From positions 8,804,001 through 8,868,000 of the forward strand of contig JBHGNT010000006.1 in assembly GCA_043228905.1 (NCBI GenBank): DNA of 64,000 nucleotides, written 5' to 3'. Position numbers and translations under genes: made by a program. The DNA comes from Azolla caroliniana. Its lineage: Eukaryota; Polypodiophyta. Below are positions 25,135 through 37,661 of this stretch, piece after piece. The notes below the pieces were generated by a model. That model was not told the DNA's origin, did no database searches, and worked only from the letters and a program-made list of their open reading frames with translations. The stretch's first letter is position 1; every line of letters starts with the position of its first letter.

Positions 25135-25527
25135 AACTCTAGCTCTGCCCCCAGGGTTTGCGTCGTTCAATCCATCAGATAGAGCTTTTTGGTTGTTCAG
25201 TGAAGAAGAAGAAGAAGAGAACTGAACAGGGTTGTTTCTGATGTCTCTGATGGAATTTCTATAGGGAAACCATTGTTATTAGGGTATGTATTATTTCACT
25301 GCTTCATTCTGCGATTTGCTCGTCTTCTTCTTCTTCTTCTTCTTCTTCTTCTCCTCCTCCTCTGCTGCGCACGTCGTCGCCATTTCCCGCTCTTTGAGAA
25401 GAAGCTTTTCATTCGCATCTTCATCTGGTTCAACTGGTTTCACACTTTTTGTCCGGACAAAATGGCTTTTGAACGCCTTCCCACCTCAAGGTTTTGTTAA
25501 ACCCCCCCCCCCCCCCCCCCCGCCCAA
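25135..25527. other. EXO1 upstream region with simple repeats
   Basis: Contains the EXO1 5' leader side, a (TTC)n run at 25324-25352 and a poly-C tract at about 25502-25521. No TATA box stands out. ORFs across the TTC run are Leu- or Phe-rich artefacts. Confidence 0.6.
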
Positions 25528-25937
25528 ACAATCGGTTCGATTCGGTTCAGGTTCAGGTTTTTAAAAACGGTTCGGTTCGGTTTCAACAGTCAGAAACCGC
25601 AGTTAAATCGGTTTATTTATTTTTATATTTTAAAAAAGTTTTAAATTTTGTTTTTAAACAATCTTTTCATTTTTAGACCTTATTCTCACATTTTAGGAAC
25701 ATCTTTAAAATTTAAAAATAATGAAATATTATAATTAAAAATAATAATTTAATTGACCTAAGTTGAAAACCGAAACCAAACCACAAAATTGTGGTTTTGA
25801 TGGTTTTGATGGTTTAATGGTTTAACAGTTTGAAAAAGTTTAACGGTTTCGTAGTTCGGTTCGATTCAGGTTTCAAAAAAAATAAACGGTTCGGTTTTAA
25901 CCTTGTCAAACCGAACCAAACCGTCGCCAATTGTTAC
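25528..25937. mobile_element. AACCG-rich foldback MITE, copy 1
   Basis: About 410 bases dense in CGGTT/AACCG words, with the left end rich in GGTTCGG and the right end in CCGAACC. The ends (AAACAATCGGTTCG and, reversed, AACAATTGGCGACGG) resemble each other and the copy at 62441-62838. The target duplication is obscured by the neighbouring poly-C. Confidence 0.5.
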
Positions 25938-26039
25938 CCCCTTTCTTCGATAGATAGCTCAAGGGTTCTACCTACACTCCACTTGAGACTAACCACACCC
26001 CCTTTCTTCGATTGTTCGAATCAGCAAGCATCATCTGCT

Positions 26040-27549
26040 CATTAAGGTGTGGATCCTACTAAGGCATATGAATACATAATGACTAGGGGTCACTTCGAGA
26101 TTGCTTCCGACTCGACTTTGTTATTTGAAAATAATTGATGACCAATTGTAGAAGGATGATTGTCCATTCAAATTGTAACACTTTGTATGCCATGCAAATG
26201 CATTGGGTATTACTTATGTCCATGTAACAAGCTTAACACCACATTGTGTATAAACACAAGCTCCTTGCGGACTAGAACTGCAAAACTCTAATGTGTGAGA
26301 CTAGTGGGATAACCAATCGTGTACATCTACTGTGTGAGACTAGTGTGATAACCAATTACACTATCTTGATGTGATGAAAAGAGGGTCTTCAATAAAAAAG
26401 GAACTTGGAAATGAAATTTGAATAGGTAAACATCCATGAATTCTTCATCAAATGTGTTCTCTCCTTTAACATGTTCTTTTTGAGGAGAAGATTTCTCTTA
26501 TCTTCACATTGCCACTTATGGCTACTAACAAATTGTTCCTATATTGTTATCCTCCTTCCTCATTAGTATATATATGTTTTTCCATCACAATTTCAATGAT
26601 TCAATGAATGGTATTGCACAAATGTTGATCTCAAGGATGGGGCTAAATTTTAGTAAGTTTACATATGTCCAATTTAAGACTCAAACCAGAGACTTGTAGT
26701 GTAAGACTAGAGTGATAACCAGCTAGACCACGTGACATGATGAAACAAGGAACATCTATAATATTCATATTAGGAAATGAGATTTGAAGAGATATAGTTC
26801 CATGAATTAAATATCATACGTGTTCTGTCCTTCAACATGTCCCTTTTGTGGAGACAATTTCCATTGTCTTCACATTGCCACATAAGGCTACTAACAAAAT
26901 ATTCGTATATTGTGTATCCACCTTGCTCTTTAGCCAATGTGCTTTCCAATCACCATATCACTGATTCAAACGAAATATCATACCAAGTCCACTTATTTTT
27001 GTTCTCTTTTGACAAGACAATTTCCTCCCCCCTTAATTGTAATTTTGTTCTTAAATTGTTATCATCTTGCCTTCATTGCATATATGCTTTGCCATCACCA
27101 TATCGATGGTTCATTGAAATATCATATGGAGTACACTTGTTTGTGTCGCACAAATGTTCATGACAAGGAGGGGCTAAATTTTAATAAATTGTTATCTTCT
27201 TGGCTTCATTGCATATATGCTTTGCCATAACTATATCGATGGTTCATTGAAATATCGTATGGAGTACACTTGTTTGTGTCGCACAAATGTTCATGACAAG
27301 GAGGGGCTAAAATTTAATAAATGTACTTACGTATGTCCAAATTTAGACTCATGCTAGAGATATATAGTGTGTAAGACTAGTGTGATGATGAAATACACCA
27401 TCTGGACACAATGAAAGGAGGAACATCAATAAGATTGGAACATGGAATCAAATTAGTGAGATAAACATCCATGAGTTCTTCATCAAAGGTGTTCTCTTCT
27501 TTAATATGTTCCTTTTAGGGAGACAATTTCCCTTATCTTCACAATGTCA
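26040..27549. repeat. Degenerate repeat array, left block
   Basis: Repeated phrases recur in fixed order every few hundred bases: TCCAAACTTAGACTC-like, GTGTAAGACTAGTGTGATAACC, TGATGAAA..GGAAC, CTCCTTTAACATGTTC..TTTTGAGGAGA, CACATTGCCACTTATGGCTAC and TTGCCATCACCATATCGATG. At least three to four copies lie here and more at 33164-35520 and 52200-52440. Units are about 350-650 bases and diverged. No coding function is seen. Confidence 0.65.
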
Positions 27550-27557
27550 CTTACGAC
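27550..27557. repeat. Target-site duplication of hAT element, left
   Basis: CTTACGAC directly left of the hAT end; the right copy at 33156-33163 is CTTATGAC (7 of 8 identical). Eight bases is the hAT hallmark. Confidence 0.9.
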
Positions 27558-27912
27558 CAGTGTTGGGCAAAGTTTGTAGCCCCTACCGGAAATTTTCCTG
27601 CTTCTCATGAACCTAACCGGAATTTTAAAATTTTGGCCGGCCACGTTCCTACCAACAACAATGTCAACCGGAACATGTTGAAATTTTTTTTGGCCGCATA
27701 ACCAAAAAAAATCTAATGCAATACCAAATCAAATCAATTACAAAATTTTGGAACCCAAAAACTAAAGATATATATTTTCCAAAAAAAATTCTAACTTTAT
27801 AAACATATTTCACTTTTCAAACCTTTGTAAAGTAGCATTAACAACATATTAGATCAAATTAGATGTAATATATAGAAAGTTCCAAAACAAAATCGATCAC
27901 ATTTATAAAGTT

Positions 27913-30143
27913 TTAATCTATATCTTCTATGAAGTCCTCGATCTCATCATCATGCTCATGAGAAGTTCTTGTAAAAATATGACGATATGCCTTGCTTTCT
28001 CGCCACAACAAAATGCTAGCATTGAAGTCATGTTCTTCTAGTTCAGGTCCTTCAATAGAGATTCGTATCAATGCATCAATCACATTGTTTTTCAACCTAT
28101 TTCTAAACTTATTTTTTATTAGATTTAGGCGACTAAAGCCTCTCTCACACGCTGCTGTAGAAGAACATTGGATTAAACCTATCAATGCAATCTTTAGAAG
28201 TTCGGGTAGCTTTTCTTTCCACACATCATTACAATTTATCATACCCCAAACATCTAAGAAATCTCTTCCAAGCCATTCCGTGGTAGCTTGCCTTTTGAAA
28301 ATTGCATATTCATCATACAATTTATCATTATCAATTATGGGAGAAAACGCTCTCCCATCTACCATTTTTTGAATGCCATAAAAATTTCCAAGTGTTTTCA
28401 ACTCATTAAGACCCATAGTTTTTCATGCTAAAATGCTTGTAGATCCGGCAGACATGTTCATTGGTGATAACATTTTCAATGCGCAAAGAGTTACCAGATC
28501 TTGAAGCCTCTTTTTTATTGTCTCTATTAATGCCTTAGAAAACAAAGTTTGGAATTGTATGGCTTCAATCAAGTCCTCACCATCAATACATCTATCCATG
28601 AGGATACTTTTATACATATTACCTTTAATAGCATCTCTTAAAACTGAAAGCATTCCTTTTTCTCTACCATATTCTGGAATAATTGGATAACTATAGCTAT
28701 CCTTCTCAAAACCATTTAGATCCATCATAACATGATGGAGAAATTGTTCTTTGATCTCCCCAATGGCTATCATAGCCAAACCTCCAATGCATGTCACATC
28801 CACATATTCCTTTTGGAATTCCAAACTTAACGTTGACATGATCTTAAGTACATCTGCAAGAAAGTGAAGCATATACACTACTTTGAAGTTTCTTAAACTT
28901 ACGAATACATTGTATGCATCACTTTGCGATTGTAAAGTCTTCATCAAGGGTTCATACACATCACATACCCTCATGATAGCACCATGCCGACTAAGCCATC
29001 GTGTTTTCACAATCCCAAGAATATGCAAATGTGTGTATTCTAGTGCATCTTGCATCTTAGTTAATTCACCTTGGCGTAGTGAACTCCTCGAGAAATGTGC
29101 AGCCACCCGATTCACAAGGGCATCTAACTACTTACATGTTTCTTTGACTTCAATGTTCTTTGAAGCCTCTTGCACACACAAGTTTGTTTGATGTGCACAA
29201 CAATGTAAGGAAGTCATAAATGAGTTATATGACTTCAATCTTGTAGCAACACCTGTAGACATACCTACCATAACAGATGCTCCATCACTTCCGAATCCCA
29301 TCATTTTTCTAACATCTAAGTTCCACTTTTTTAATAATGCTAAAATGCTTTCTGTTATTGTGTTTGATGTACCATCCTCTACTTCAAGTAACCCCAAATA
29401 AGAGGTTCTTACTTGCCTTCCTTCCACAAATGTAGCATAAAGAATCAAGTTCTTGGTTACGCTTACATCGGTAGCTTCATCTACCATAAGCCCAAACCAA
29501 GGACTTTTCCTCAACCTATCATAGATCTCAACTTCAAGAGCCTTGCTAATGTGCAAGATAAAGCTTGCACAAGCCTTATTATCATTATACATTCGTGGAA
29601 GGCCTTCCACACCACATTCTCTTAACAATCGTAAGAGGCTTTCCAATTTTCTAAATGCTAAATCCTCTTTAGCTATAAAATATGCACATTTAAACAATTT
29701 TTCAATTGCTACATCCACACTTGCTTTTTTTTTTATGCACATTTTTCAAGACCATTCTTGTCACGTTCTTGTAACAAAATGGCCTCTCGATGGGCCACAC
29801 TTCTTGCATGTTCTTCTAATGCGGAAGTCTTAAAGTTTTTGGCACTTGTTTTGCCAAATGAAGACTTACTATGAGGATCACTCGTACAATAACTACACCA
29901 TAAAAGACCAGTTTCTAAATCCTCTTGAAGCCACTTAAATTTAGTAAGCCAATCTTCTTGAAATTTTAGTCTGGCCTTACTAATTCAATTCATCTCATGA
30001 AGTAATTCTTCGGAGTGTTGATGGTCCTTTATAGGCTCTTCTAGAGACACATCTTCTTTAGATGGCAAGTTTTTCCTAAAGCCGGGCATTGTAAAGAGGC
30101 TAATTTGCTTTCCTTTGCCTTTCATATTCTTGTTTTGGGACAT
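27913..30143 (-). pseudogene. hAT transposase, ZNF862/ZMYM-like, four lesions
   Basis: The start at 30143 is followed by a zinc-finger region (WLTKFKWLQED, LLWCSYC, EEHARSVAH) of the TTF/BED-like kind. Then come the RNase-H-like catalytic parts (FGLMVDEATDVS, MMGFGSDGASVMVG, HCCAHQTNL, VKTRWLSRHGA). At the C-terminus is the hAT dimerisation region (CERGFSRLNLIKNKFRNRL). Lesions: TGA at 29985-29987, a frame change at a ten-base homopolymer at 29725-29734, TAG at 29128-29130 and TGA at 28423-28425. Apart from the homopolymer the frame is continuous, so inactivation looks fairly recent. The closest relatives I recognise by pattern are hAT-derived ZNF862/KIAA1586-type proteins; this is pattern-based. 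Confidence 0.9.
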
Positions 30144-31003
30144 ACTGTAAGTCTGTAACAATAATGCAGAGAATGTTTGACTAACATAATATATGGTTTC
30201 TATTTACAAGAAGGCGAAACCTACATACACAATCCATGTTTCCAAAAAGAAAAAACAAATTAAGATACCTGGGATATTTGAAGTTTCCGAGGCAATAAAG
30301 GATCAATTTTCCACTATGAACCTTCCAATCTATCAGAAAATAAAGAAGAAAGAGGATGGCTCACATTAGCTTACCCACATTAAATAAGCTCTAGTTTAGA
30401 ACACTGAGATTTTGAGATACACTTTAGAGATCACAAAAACTTAAGATATAAATTAGAATTGATTTACAAATGGGAGTAATGGACAAAAATTGATTTGCAA
30501 CGGCCAAGAAAGACATCATATTCAACACATAGAATCACATGCTACTAATGTAAATTTCCAAACAAGAAATATGTCAAAAAGAAGGAAATCATAGCTAAAA
30601 TCATTTCAAATATGTCAAGAAATTCGTTTTCCCACAAAATGCATCTAGTAGGAAAGATTTTGAGATACACTTTAGAGATCACAAACAAGATGACAATACG
30701 AATGCGAGGTAGTAATAGAATATACATGCCTCGTGATTTATTCTTGTTTATTCCCATCATCTTTCTATGCTTTTCTTGTGCTAAGATAATTTGTTGTACA
30801 TAATTCCCTCCCAATTTTCAACTATCGTCCACTACATGTGTTTGAATTACATGATGATTCTCATCTCAAATTTGTTGGTTCATCTAGTTATATTGTAATA
30901 AGTAAATAGTATTTCAGATTCGTTAATTTGTTTATCATAGTAGCCCCTTGATGATGATGATGATGAAGAAGAGCAAATCTCTTTCCACACCTAGTTCCAT
31001 TAC

Positions 31004-31897
31004 ATCTTCACAAGTTCATGTTCACCCACTAAAAAGAAGCATGAAGATGTAATCCTCTTCTCCAATGCACATACTTTGCTATGATCCCACATCTTTGCCT
31101 TACAATGTTTAAGAGACATTTTGTAACAATTGATGGTCTCTAATGGATGTTTAGTATATCATCATCACTATTCTTACAATTCATTCAAACGAAGATACCA
31201 AACCAACGAGGTTTTTGTATAATGAGGGAGCTTAACATTTCAGAAATGTGTTTTATTTCATTATGTTGCCACAAATGCGCAATAGATGTAAATGTATGTA
31301 CATCTTCACAAGTTCATGTTCACCCACTAAAAAGAAGCATGAAGATGTAATCCTCTTCTCCAATGCACATACTTTGCTATGATCCCACATCTTTGCCTTA
31401 CAATGTTTAAGAGACATTTTGTAACAATTGATGGTCTCTAATGGATGTTTAGTATATCATCATCACTATTCTTACAATTCATTCAAACGAAGATACCAAA
31501 CCAACGAGGTTTTTGTATAATGAGGGAGCTTAACATTTCAGAAATGTGTTTTATTTCATTATGTTGCCACAAATGCGCAATAGATGTAAATGTATGTACA
31601 TCTTCACAAGTTCATGTTCACCCACTAAAAAGAAGCATGAAGATGTAATCTTCTTCTCCAATGCACATACTTTGCAATGATCCCACATCTTTGCCTTACA
31701 ATGTTCAAGAGACATTTTGTAACAATTGATGGTCTCTAATGGATGTTTAGTATATCATCATCACTATTCTTACAATTCATTCAAACGAAGATACCAAACC
31801 AACGAGGTTTTTGTATAATGAGGGAGCTTAACATTTCAGAAATGTGTTTTATTTCATTATGGTGCCACAAATGCGCAATAGATGTAAATGTATGTTT
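31004..31897. repeat. Three tandem copies of a 298-bp unit inside the hAT element
   Basis: Copies start at 31004, 31302 and 31600, exactly 298 bases apart. Copies 1 and 2 look identical over long stretches; copy 3 differs at a few sites (for example TGCTATGA to TGCAATGA, TTTAAG to TTCAAG). Each carries the same 67-76 codon ORF, which is an effect of the duplication and lacks any motif. The high identity points to recent amplification. Confidence 0.95.
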
Positions 31898-32634
31898 CTT
31901 TTCCTCTATACAAAGTCTTCGGTTGATCTTCTTTCGAGAAAAATATTTCAAAAGATATAGTATAATCAAGTAATAGTGAAATAGAAATTATGCACAAGGT
32001 CATATTTATGATAGGTTCTACTTTCGTTGATATTGTAATATACCTCTTATCAAAATTTCTCCTATTTCATTTTAGTTTGCCAAAACTACTACAAGACATG
32101 TCAATGGAAACATAAAACACATACAAATTGCAATATGACATCGTCCAACCTTATAACCACATCAATAAGGTGAAGCGGGATGCAAATGCCAAAATAATGC
32201 ATGATCCCTTACTTTACCACCAAAATCCCTAAATTATGCGACTCCAATTTTTTGTTAAAGGTTAACATGGATCGCTTTTATACAACAATGCTTTAGGAGT
32301 AGTTGTAAATTTACATGATCTAAAATCTTTGAATATATAATGAACCAAACATGAAACTCATTGCACAAGGCTTGGCTTGGTATCCATTGAAAAGCAAGTG
32401 GTTTATCACGACATCACCATGTTTATACATTGGATCAATTTCAATGTTTAAATAAGCAACAATTAGAATGAATTGGTGGGAGATTTAAAGTCTCTTACTT
32501 GGCGCATAAAGACAACACTTATGTATTGGCTCAATTCCTTCTCATCCATTCAATCAATGTGTTGGTGGAGACATCTAAAATCAATGAATCGTCGAGTGGT
32601 GAGAGTTGAGTGACGAATGATGGGTGATCGCCGA

Positions 32635-32712
32635 CGAGTGACGAGCGGCAATCAGCGAGTGACGAGCGGCAATTTCTGAGTGACGAGCGGCAATTTTTGA
32701 GTGATGAGAGGC
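32635..32712. repeat. GACGAGCGGCAAT minisatellite near the hAT right end
   Basis: Three to four copies of GAGTGACGAGCGGCAATTT with small changes, within a purine-rich stretch at 32580-32940. It lies about 450 bases from the right end and could be structural or subterminal sequence. Confidence 0.7.
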
Positions 32713-33163
32713 CGCCGACAATCAACGAGGTAGAAGCAACGAGCTGTGGGCAGTGAGCAGTGAGCAGTGAATGAACAATGAATAACAAGCAGTTGTTAAC
32801 GAACAACTAGGAAGTAGGAAGGAGGAACGACAACGAGCAATGAGGAGGGAGCAGTGAGCAACGAGGAGGGAGTAGCAGGAAATCAGACGACGACAGAGAG
32901 GGAGAAAAACAAAAAGAGGGGGGAAAGTAAAACAAAAAAAGGGGAAAAACATGAAAAATATATATAATTTTTTTTTTTACCTTTATTTTTTACATAAACT
33001 ATATAAATAGCCGGTTCAAAAAATATGAACCGGCTAGATTCCGGTTGGTAGGAAAACTTGGCCGGAATCAACTCCGGCTGTCCCCCACCTTGGCCGGCAA
33101 AAGTCCCAACCCAACCGGAACGCTAACACTGTTCCTGGGACTTTGCCCAACACTGCTTATGAC

Positions 33164-35524
33164 TACTAACAAAATGTTCCTATATTGTTATCCTCTGTCC
33201 TCAGTAGCATATATGCTTTTCCATCACTGTTTCGATGATTCAATGCAATACCATATCAAGTCCACTTGTTTCTACTGCACAAATGTTGATATCAACGACA
33301 GGGCTAAATTACAATAAGTTTGTTTACATATGTCCAAACCCATACTCGAACCCGAAGACCTCTAGTGTGTAAGACCATCGTGATAACCAACGACATGATC
33401 TAGACATGATGAAATGCGGAACCCCAACAAAATAGGATTTAGGAAATAAATAGTGCAAAGATAAAATCCAATCAATTCTTGGTCATATGTGTTGTCTCCT
33501 TCAACTTGTTCATTTTGAAGAGACGATTTCCCATATATTCAGATTGCCTAACATTGTATTGTTATCCTTCCCCATCTATTGTAATTTGTATATATGCTTT
33601 CCCGTCACCATATTGATGATTCCGCCAAATATTATTCCCCAAGGACAATGTTAAATTTCAATTGTACTTACGTTTGTCCAAACCCAGACTAACCAAAGGC
33701 CTCTAGTGCGTCAAACTAGTGTGATAACCAACTACACCATCTCCACGTGATAAAAAGGAGTACAAGAACATTAAGGACCAAAACACTTGAGGGATTCTGT
33801 CAGATGTAAGCATCTGGATAATTAGGGATTCAACATGGCATGCTTTAAGGACCTAGGAGCAATTTCTTGTACCGTGGGTTTACCAATTCTAGAACCCTCG
33901 ATGATTGGTGAACTGGCAAACCCTTTTGCAACTCCTCTCAGAAATATCACACAAGTGGTATTTTTTCCATGTGTTCCAAATACTCCTTATACTTTCAAAT
34001 ACATTATTAGGTGTACTTTTGACGGCAATCGGACATGCGTGTTTGTTAATAGTCCTCTTCGTTGAGAATGTTAATAAATTTCAAAATCCATTTCGATGTC
34101 TAGTAGCTACAATAGTTTTTGTTATCGCCGATCGGTATTGCGGTTGTTGTTTGGTTAAGCATAGGAGCAACTTTACCAATTGATGGATCGTTAACTTTGG
34201 TATTATTTCAATATTTGAACCCTACTAGTTCATTGACATGCATGTATAAAATCTAGGGAGTGATTGTTGTTTCAGAAGGTTTGGTGTCCAACGAAGGTTC
34301 ATCCCACGGAACAAACAAGAAGAAAAGCAATGGTTTGTCATGATCCTACAACTGTTAGCTCCCAACTTGGATTTTGAAGAATATTTAGAATACTCGTGTA
34401 TCTAGGTATTAAAAAATATTATTAAAATTCACAGAATGTTTGTAATCTACTACACCACATGGACATGATGAAAGGATAATTTATAATATTGAAACTACAA
34501 AATGTTCATGACAAGGAGGTGGCTAAAATTTAGTAATTGTACTAATGTATATCCAAACCCGACTCGAATAAGAGACCTTGTGTGTCAGACTAGTGTGATA
34601 ACCAACTACACTATCGGGACATGATGAAACGAGGAATGTCAATAAAACGGGAACTTGGAAATGAGATTTGAAGAGATACACTTCCATTAATTAAATAACA
34701 TAAGTGTTCTAAACGGGGCATAATTTTTTGTAAGTTTACTTACGTAGTTCAAACGTGTACTTAACCAAAGACTTCTACTCTGTGAGACTAAAGTGGATAT
34801 GATGAAAATTTAAAAACTAGGAACTATGAAATGAGGTTTGAAGAATAAGTTTCCATGAATTCTTCATCAGATAAGCTCTCTTAGTTTACATGTTCCTTTT
34901 CAGGAGAAAAGTTCTCTTATCTTCATATTGCCACTTAGGGCAATTAACAAAATTTTCCTATATTATTATTATCCTCCCTTGATTGGATACATGCTTTGCC
35001 ATCACCATATCGATGATCCATTGAAATACCATATTGAGTACACTTTTTTTGCTGCAAAAATGTTGATCTCAACTTCGAAGGACGCAGCTAAATTTTAGCA
35101 AGTCTACTTATATATGTCTAAACGCTAAGTGGAATTGACGACCTCTAGTGTGTTAGACTAGAGAAATAACCAATACACCATCCGGACATGATTAAAGTAG
35201 CAAAGTTAATAAAATATGAACTAGGACATGGGATTAGAATATATAAACTTCCAAGGAGTTCTTCATGATCAATATTCACTCCTTTAACATGTTCTATGTT
35301 GACAAGACGATTTGAACCCTTATATTCATGTTGGCATTAATTACAAACAAAATGTTCTTATATTGTTATCCTCCCCCTTTCACTATAAACATACTTTGCC
35401 ATCACCACATCGATGATTCATCTAATTACCATATCAAGTACACTTGTTTTTGTGGCACAAATGTTAATGACCAAGAGGGGGTTTAATTTCAATAAATGTA
35501 CATAATAATGGACTTCCTTATGTC
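33164..35524. repeat. Degenerate repeat array, right block
   Basis: Continues the phrases seen at 26040-27549 (for example at 33369, 33708, 34582, 34782 and 35149 for the GACTAG..GATAACC phrase). It is separated from the left block only by the hAT insertion. An ORF at 33835-34065 has no recognisable motif. Confidence 0.6.
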
Positions 35525-35791
35525 CAAACTTGGACTTAACTGGAGATTGCTAGTATGGTAGATTAACGTGAGTTTTACACTAAATATGGAAGTGTTCATA
35601 CATTACCACTGTTGTCATTACAGTTTTCAGGAGTAAGGAAGGGAGTTCAACCAATATGGGAGATATTGAGTAGTACCATTGTATATCACATTTGGAAGGC
35701 TCAGTGCTCTCTCATTTTCCATCAACTTAAAACACCATCGGGTGAAGTGGTTTCAAACATTTGGTTAAACATAGTTCATACTTTGAAGGGT
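35525..35791 (+). pseudogene. LINE 3'-terminal coding remnant, left half
   Basis: Encodes WEILSSTIVYHIWKAQ and SNIWLNIVHTLKG, typical of the tail region after the reverse transcriptase in plant L1-type LINEs. The frame is interrupted at 35791 by the Copia element and resumes at 51985-52148 (QWDGIVGDSEAK, SEFLIMWTTTPF). Removing the Copia and one AGGGT copy keeps the frame. A second copy of this 267-bp stretch lies at 51291-51557. Confidence 0.7.
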
Positions 35792-36224
35792 TGTTGAGCA
35801 GCAAACTCAACCGGAGCCGGATCGGCTGAATAAGCCTGAGCCGGTAAGCGAGAGGAATCGGTATGCCGGTGAGCAACCGAGCCGGTAAGTAGTAAGGACC
35901 GGTAAGCAAGAGGAGCCGGTATGCTGGATCCAATCTGTAACTGAAAGCCTAATATAGGTTAGACTACTAGGCAATTATAGTCTCGTAGTTAGCGTCAGAT
36001 GCTCGTGTGAGCATTGAAGTACACCGTACTTCTAACAGTTCCGTGTGGACTTGTATAAATAGCGCTGATGAGCGCGTTGTAGATACAGAGCACAGAGTAT
36101 TCATATAATCTTGAAAAATAGTGTGTTTTGCTCTCTCACTCTCTGTCTCTCCCGCGTACTCTCTCTCTCTCTCTCTCTCTCTGTGTATTGTTCTTTCTAA
36201 CACTTCCGCAAGCAATCTTTCACA
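35792..36224 (+). repeat. 5' LTR of the Copia element
   Basis: 433 bp, TG...CA ends. TATA box TATAAATA at 36054-36061, followed by a GCGCTGATGAGCGC hairpin-like stretch and a CT-rich tract near the 3' end. CGG-rich words (AGCCGGTAAGC) repeat several times in U3. Confidence 0.95.
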
Positions 36225-36236
36225 TGGTATCAGAGC
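36225..36236 (+). other. Primer binding site, initiator Met-tRNA
   Basis: TGGTATCAGAGC directly after the left LTR, the standard plant Copia primer site complementary to the 3' end of initiator Met-tRNA. Confidence 0.95.
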
Positions 36237-36319
36237 GCGTGGGTTGAGAACCTCTGCTGCAGACATCTACGCTTGTGAAGGAAACCCTAACAGATCGGAA
36301 AACAGACACAAAAGGAGAA

Positions 36320-37094
36320 ATGGACAGAGGTATGGCTACGTCGCTCCCGGTGGAGAAGCTCGACAGAACCAACTACGCATCTTGGTCATACAAGATGCAC
36401 CAGTACCTACTTGGGCATGGTTACCGGAGTTATGTCGACGGAGTGAACGACTCAGCACCGAAGACAACACACAAGGACTTCCCAGTGTGGGAACAGGCGG
36501 CAAGCAGGGTGATGTACTGCTTCACGTCCAATGTCGGTGACCAACTGCTTAGCCATATCCGTGACGCAAGACACCGAAGGATGCTTGGGGAAACTTGAAA
36601 AAGGTCTTTGCCGCAAGCACCACCGCCCAGAAGCTGCAACTCAGACAGGAGTTGAGCAATGTTCGACAGAAGAACATGTTGGTGGCAGATTACACAGACC
36701 GGATCAAAGGGATCTGTGACTCGCTTGCCTCTATTAACGTCACTGTAGAGGAAGACGAGATGGTGCAGGTCTGTCTTGGAGACCTGGCATCCATGTTCGG
36801 AGCTTTCCGGACTGCGGTTTGTATAAGGCAGAATACGCCCACATTTTTCGACTTACAGTCGATGCTCCTTGTAGAGGAGAACCACGCCGGTGCATCTACC
36901 AGTGCATCCCCAGACCGCCGGATGTTGTACACGGGAGTGGATCGGTCCTGCGGGCGTGGTGGAAGAGGCAGGTCGACACGCAATGGAGGAGGCCGGCAAG
37001 AGCAGGAACGAAGGCATAGTGAGCGTGTCGACAACAGTTCCGAGACTTCCACAAGTAGGGGGAGTCAAGGTGGTGCCGGAGGCCGGCAATACAA
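36320..37094 (+). pseudogene. Copia gag, N-terminal part, frameshifted
   Basis: The ATG at 36320 opens a UBN2-like gag (KLDRTNYASWSYKMHQYL, GDQLLSHI, then WGNLKKVF, RQELSNVRQKNM). A single-base loss near 36565-36570 shifts the frame. The C-terminal zinc knuckle CWYCGKKGHRESEC lies beyond the nested Gypsy at about 47185. The frame continues across the nested element when one target-duplication copy is removed. Confidence 0.9.
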
Positions 37095-37552
37095 TGTTAC
37101 CCGTTCCTTTGGGTGAACACCTTCGATAGATCTGCGGCTATCGGTCTTCAAGGGCGTGGTACATGAAGGCTCGTAACAGAGGCGTCGAGAGAGAGATAGG
37201 GCTCAGAGAGAAAACACTAGCGAGGTCTTGATAGACGTGGGTGGAGTTGAACTCATAGGTATGGATCAAAGCACAGACTCATGGAGCAAAATGGGCACAA
37301 ATCAGATATATTACTATGACAGAAAAGATTACAGAACACGGCCTATGGCCGGTGACCTTACAAGTTTATGTAGTTACGAGGGACTAAGCTAGTGCTTCCG
37401 CCTATATTTTTCTTCTCTCTCTCTCTCTGAGGTACTGGTCCTCGTTTAAATAACTTTTCCCCTAATACACAGCCGAGCCGTCGGTGGCCCGTGATACTCG
37501 GACTCAGCGTTTGCTAATTTCCTAATTTTACATTTCTTTCCTCTGGACAACA
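37095..37552 (-). repeat. 3' LTR of the nested Gypsy
   Basis: On the minus strand it starts TGTTGTCCAGAGG and ends GGGTAACA. A CT-rich microsatellite lies inside. No clear purine tract precedes it; the adjacent minus-strand sequence is GGGCGTGCCAGG. Confidence 0.93.
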
Positions 37553-37661
37553 CCTGGCACGCCCGTGGGACAGGACCTTGTCCGTTGGACCCACGACTTA
37601 CAAAATACTAACAATATTACAAAAATTGCCTTTTAGGCGTGATCCTCGTTTCATTCCTCTT

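Larger units (their letters stand above)
27558..33155 (-). mobile_element. Full-length hAT transposon, transposase dead
   Basis: The ends are CAGTGTTGGGCAAAGT and its exact reverse complement: 16 bp of perfect terminal inverted repeat, flanked by an 8-bp target duplication with one mismatch. Subterminal regions on both sides are rich in CCGGAA/CCGGTT words, plausible transposase-binding sites. Length is 5,598 bp. It carries a broken hAT transposase on the minus strand and a three-copy tandem repeat. It inserted into the degenerate repeat array, splitting one unit. Confidence 0.95.

Noticed and set aside
31004-31897. Three identical ORFs as a gene family, or the array as CRISPR
   Set aside because: The ORFs repeat because the DNA repeats every 298 bp; no motif, no spacers, and this is a plant genome inside a transposon.
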